Below, one piece after another: positions 5,363-7,179 of a DNA stretch of 7,179 nt. The DNA lies in assembly GCA_026388595.1 (NCBI GenBank), contig JAPLJM010000394.1, positions 1 through 7,179 on the forward strand, in the 5' to 3' direction. The notes beneath the pieces were generated by a model, which saw only the letters and a program-made list of their open reading frames with translations, searched no databases and was not told where the DNA came from. A program made the translations under genes and the position numbers. Source of the stretch: Deltaproteobacteria bacterium. GTDB lineage: Bacteria > Desulfobacterota > Syntrophia > Syntrophales > Fen-1087. Within the stretch, counting starts at the first letter, position 1. Every line of letters begins with the position of its first letter.

Positions 5363-6160
5363 TTATTCATTGTCCTTCGTTTCTACACTTTCAGGAACGT
5401 CGGCTTCGGGAACATCCTCTTCCCTGACGATTTCGGGGGCGTTTTTCTTGTCGCTCTCTGCCTGTAGCCGTTCTTCAAAGCGCTTTTTGCCCTCCAGGAC
5501 GGCATCGGCGATCTTTGATGCGAACAGCTTGATGGCCCGGATGGCATCGTCATTACCGGGAATCACATAATCGATATCGTCAGGATCACAATTCGTATCC
5601 ACCATGGCGACAATGGGAATCCGCAGCTTCTTCGCCTCGTTCACACCGATCAGTTCACGTTTCGGATCAACAATAAAAAGGCCGCCCGGATAACCTTTGA
5701 TGTTCCGGATGCCGCCCAGAACCTTTTCCAGTTTGTCCCTTTCTTTCTGAAGCTTCAGGATCTCCTTCTTCGGGAAGGCTTTGATGCTGTCGTCGGCCAC
5801 CATTTTATCCAATGTGTTCAGACGGTCAATGCTTTTCTTGATGGTACTGAAGTTCGTGAGCATTCCACCCAGCCAGCGCTGATTCACGTAGGGCATGCCA
5901 CAGCGCTGCGCTTCCTCCCGGACGGATTCCTGGGACTGTTTCTTTGTTCCTACAAACAGGAGCTCGCGACCGTCTGCCACCATGTCGACAACAAAGTTGT
6001 AGGCGGACTGAAAAAGAACCACCGTCTGCTGAAGGTCAATAATGTAAATGCCGTTTCGCGCCCCGAAGATAAAGGGCTTCATTTTGGGATTCCATTTGTT
6101 GGTCTGATGACCAAAATGGACGCCCGCCTCGAGTAACAACTTCATCGAAATACTTGCCAT
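5363..6160 (-). CDS. rpsB: 30S ribosomal protein S2
   Basis: Small-subunit ribosomal protein on the back of the 30S, near S1. Conserved segments: LLLEAGVHFGHQT (8-20) with WNPKM (23-27), FVGTKKQSQ (69-77), YVNQRWLGGMLTNFSTI (91-107), the coiled-coil region at about 110-148, GYPGGLFIVDPKRE (156-169), and IPIVAMVDTNCDPDDIDYVI (181-200) with PGNDDAIRAI (201-210). At 265 residues it is longer than E. coli S2 (241). The excess is an acidic, Glu/Asp/Pro-rich C-terminal tail from about 235, containing the near-repeat DVPEADVPES (249-258). Such low-complexity acidic tails are common on S2 and vary between species. The ATG at 6160 has AAAGGAG 8 nt upstream. It is the first gene of the rpsB-tsf-pyrH-frr block and is probably transcribed from a promoter in the 200-nt gap behind argJ. 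Confidence 0.98.
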   Translation of the reverse strand: MASISMKLLLEAGVHFGHQTNKWNPKMKPFIFGARNGIYIIDLQQTVVLFQSAYNFVVDMVADGRELLFVGTKKQSQESVREEAQRCGMPYVNQRWLGGMLTNFSTIKKSIDRLNTLDKMVADDSIKAFPKKEILKLQKERDKLEKVLGGIRNIKGYPGGLFIVDPKRELIGVNEAKKLRIPIVAMVDTNCDPDDIDYVIPGNDDAIRAIKLFASKIADAVLEGKKRFEERLQAESDKKNAPEIVREEDVPEADVPESVETKDNE

Positions 6161-6360
6161 GTTCCAAACTCCTTTAGGTTATGTTTTATCCGCCACCCCC
6201 GTCGCCTCAACCGGTTACATTCCTTGAAGAATGCACACGCCGGTCAATCAGGAGATGTGTGAAATTCGTGCAGGACTAGCACATACATCATGAATAATCA
6301 AGATAAATAGTTATTTTTCTGCCTGGAAAGCGAGGCCTGATCCGGGAGCAAAAGGTCGGT
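6161..6360 (-). other. argJ-rpsB intergenic region and rpsB leader
   Basis: No gene of useful length is seen in these 200 nt. The segment should hold the 3' end of the argJ transcript, the rpsB promoter and the S2 leader. A TTGACC sequence (minus strand, around 6246-6241) resembles a -35 box, but no good -10 sequence stands 16-18 nt downstream. AT-rich DNA at 6287-6318 is another candidate promoter zone. Two small symmetric elements are present: CATTC/GAATG around a 6-nt loop (6218-6233) and the 8-bp palindrome AACCGGTT (6209-6216). No clean intrinsic terminator for argJ is present; a 4-bp stem GCCT/AGGC near 6321-6336 is followed only by an A-rich stretch. In enterobacteria the rpsB leader is the target of feedback by S2; whether this leader does the same cannot be told from one sequence. 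Confidence 0.5.
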
Positions 6361-7179
6361 TCATGTATGATAGTGGGCGTTGATTTTCACATAATCATAG
6401 GTCAGGTCGGACGTATGAAGACAGAACGACTTTGATCCCATCCCGAGATGGATGCGGAGGTGAAGTTCTTCCTTTTCCATGATCTGCTTCAACTTTTGAA
6501 TATCCCCTGAAATGCCGTGGCCCGCCTTGAAAACAGCCAGATCATCATAATAAACACTGACAGCGTCAACGGACAGGGGAACATCCACCGAACCGGCCGC
6601 GGCAATGACCCGGCCCCAGTTCGGGTCCTGGCCAAAACAGGCGGTTTTGAAAAGATTGGAATTGGCGACGGCATAGGCAATCTTTTTTGCATCGCGGCAT
6701 GTCCGGGCGCCCTGAATATCCAGCCGGATCAGTTTGGTGGCCCCTTCACCATCTCTCACCATGGCCTGTGACAAAGCCGACAGGACACCGACCAGCATAT
6801 CCTGAAAAATGGGCAGGAACTTTGAGCGGCTTTTGAGCACGGCCTGTCCGGCCACGCCGTTGGCCAGAATAATGGCCGTATCATTGGTGCTCATGCACCC
6901 ATCGACCGAAATGGCATTGAAGGTTTGATCGACGGTTTTCCGAAATATCCGGTCCAGGGTAGCGCTCTCGATATTGGCATCGGTCATCACATAAGCCAGC
7001 ATGGTCGCCATGTGCGGTTCGATCATCCCGGCGCCCTTGGCCATGCCGCAGAGGGTGATCTCCTTGCCGCCGATCCAGCCTTTTCTCAGGGCGATCTTCG
7101 GAAAGCGGTCCGTGGTCATGATTGCTGCTTCGGCATCGGGTATGCCTTCCGGTCTTAAGCCCTCGATCAGGTTACTGAT
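6361..7179 (-). CDS. argJ: Bifunctional ornithine acetyltransferase / N-acetylglutamate synthase ArgJ, C-terminal part (5' end outside window)
   Basis: Arginine-biosynthesis enzyme that moves the acetyl group from N-acetylornithine to glutamate; some members also acetylate glutamate from acetyl-CoA. The frame is open to the window edge, giving 272 residues of a protein usually near 400. ArgJ is made as a precursor that cuts itself before a Thr to give alpha and beta chains. The cut motif KGAGMIEPHMATML is present, with the Ala-Thr bond at about 7006/7005, and the Thr becomes the N-terminal nucleophile of the beta chain. Upstream, EAAIMTTD (covering the ATG at 7119) is a conserved alpha-chain segment, so that ATG is internal and not the start. 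Downstream are SVDGCMSTNDTAIILANG and the GQDPNWGRVIAAAG substrate motif. The C-terminus DLTYDYVKINAHYHT is typical, so this end is complete. One- versus two-function activity cannot be predicted here. It has no functional link to rpsB, 200 nt downstream. Confidence 0.97.
   Translation of the reverse strand: MSNLIEGLRPEGIPDAEAAIMTTDRFPKIALRKGWIGGKEITLCGMAKGAGMIEPHMATMLAYVMTDANIESATLDRIFRKTVDQTFNAISVDGCMSTNDTAIILANGVAGQAVLKSRSKFLPIFQDMLVGVLSALSQAMVRDGEGATKLIRLDIQGARTCRDAKKIAYAVANSNLFKTACFGQDPNWGRVIAAAGSVDVPLSVDAVSVYYDDLAVFKAGHGISGDIQKLKQIMEKEELHLRIHLGMGSKSFCLHTSDLTYDYVKINAHYHT

Noticed and set aside
6315..6340. Possible intrinsic terminator after argJ
   Set aside because: Only a 4-bp stem (GCCT/AGGC) is present and it is followed by A-rich sequence instead of a T tract on the minus strand.

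Overview
This window is a housekeeping region of a Gram-negative bacterium. All nine recognisable genes lie on the minus strand. Read in the direction of transcription, from high to low coordinates, the order is argJ (5' end cut by the window edge), rpsB, tsf, pyrH, frr, uppS, cdsA, dxr and rseP (3' end cut by the other edge). An RseP/site-2 protease beside UppS, CdsA and Dxr, together with a short EF-Ts of about 200 residues, suggests a deltaproteobacterium in the broad sense (Desulfobacterota, for example a Syntrophus-like lineage). That placement is inferred from gene order and protein form, without a database search. I saw no mobile element, CRISPR array, tRNA or rRNA.

Region by region: positions 6361-7179 hold the C-terminal two thirds of ArgJ (arginine biosynthesis). 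Positions 6161-6360 are a 200-bp gap that must contain the rpsB leader and probably its promoter. Positions 3398-6160 are the translation block: rpsB (ribosomal protein S2), tsf (EF-Ts), pyrH (UMP kinase) and frr (ribosome recycling factor). A strong intrinsic terminator follows at 3344-3369. Its hairpin is made from two exact tandem copies of a self-complementary 10-mer. Positions 1-3287 are the envelope and isoprenoid block: uppS, cdsA, dxr and rseP.

The genes are tightly packed. Four junctions (pyrH/frr, uppS/cdsA, cdsA/dxr, dxr/rseP) each overlap by exactly 4 nt, three as ATGA and one as TTGA. This implies polycistronic transcription and translational coupling. Starts are not all ATG: tsf and rseP use TTG, each backed by a good Shine-Dalgarno sequence, and uppS may use GTG.

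In the downstream block, Dxr commits carbon to the MEP pathway that makes IPP and DMAPP. UppS condenses IPP into undecaprenyl diphosphate, the lipid carrier for peptidoglycan and O-antigen. CdsA makes CDP-diacylglycerol for phospholipids, and RseP is the membrane protease of envelope-stress signalling. In the upstream block, S2, EF-Ts and RRF serve translation and PyrH supplies UDP for RNA and for UDP-sugars.

I did not find a previously undescribed system here. The points worth a second look are small: the terminator built from a tandem duplication, the uppS start, dxr initiation without a Shine-Dalgarno sequence, homopolymer runs in cdsA and pyrH, and a 17-codon minigene-like frame that ends in the tsf ribosome binding site.
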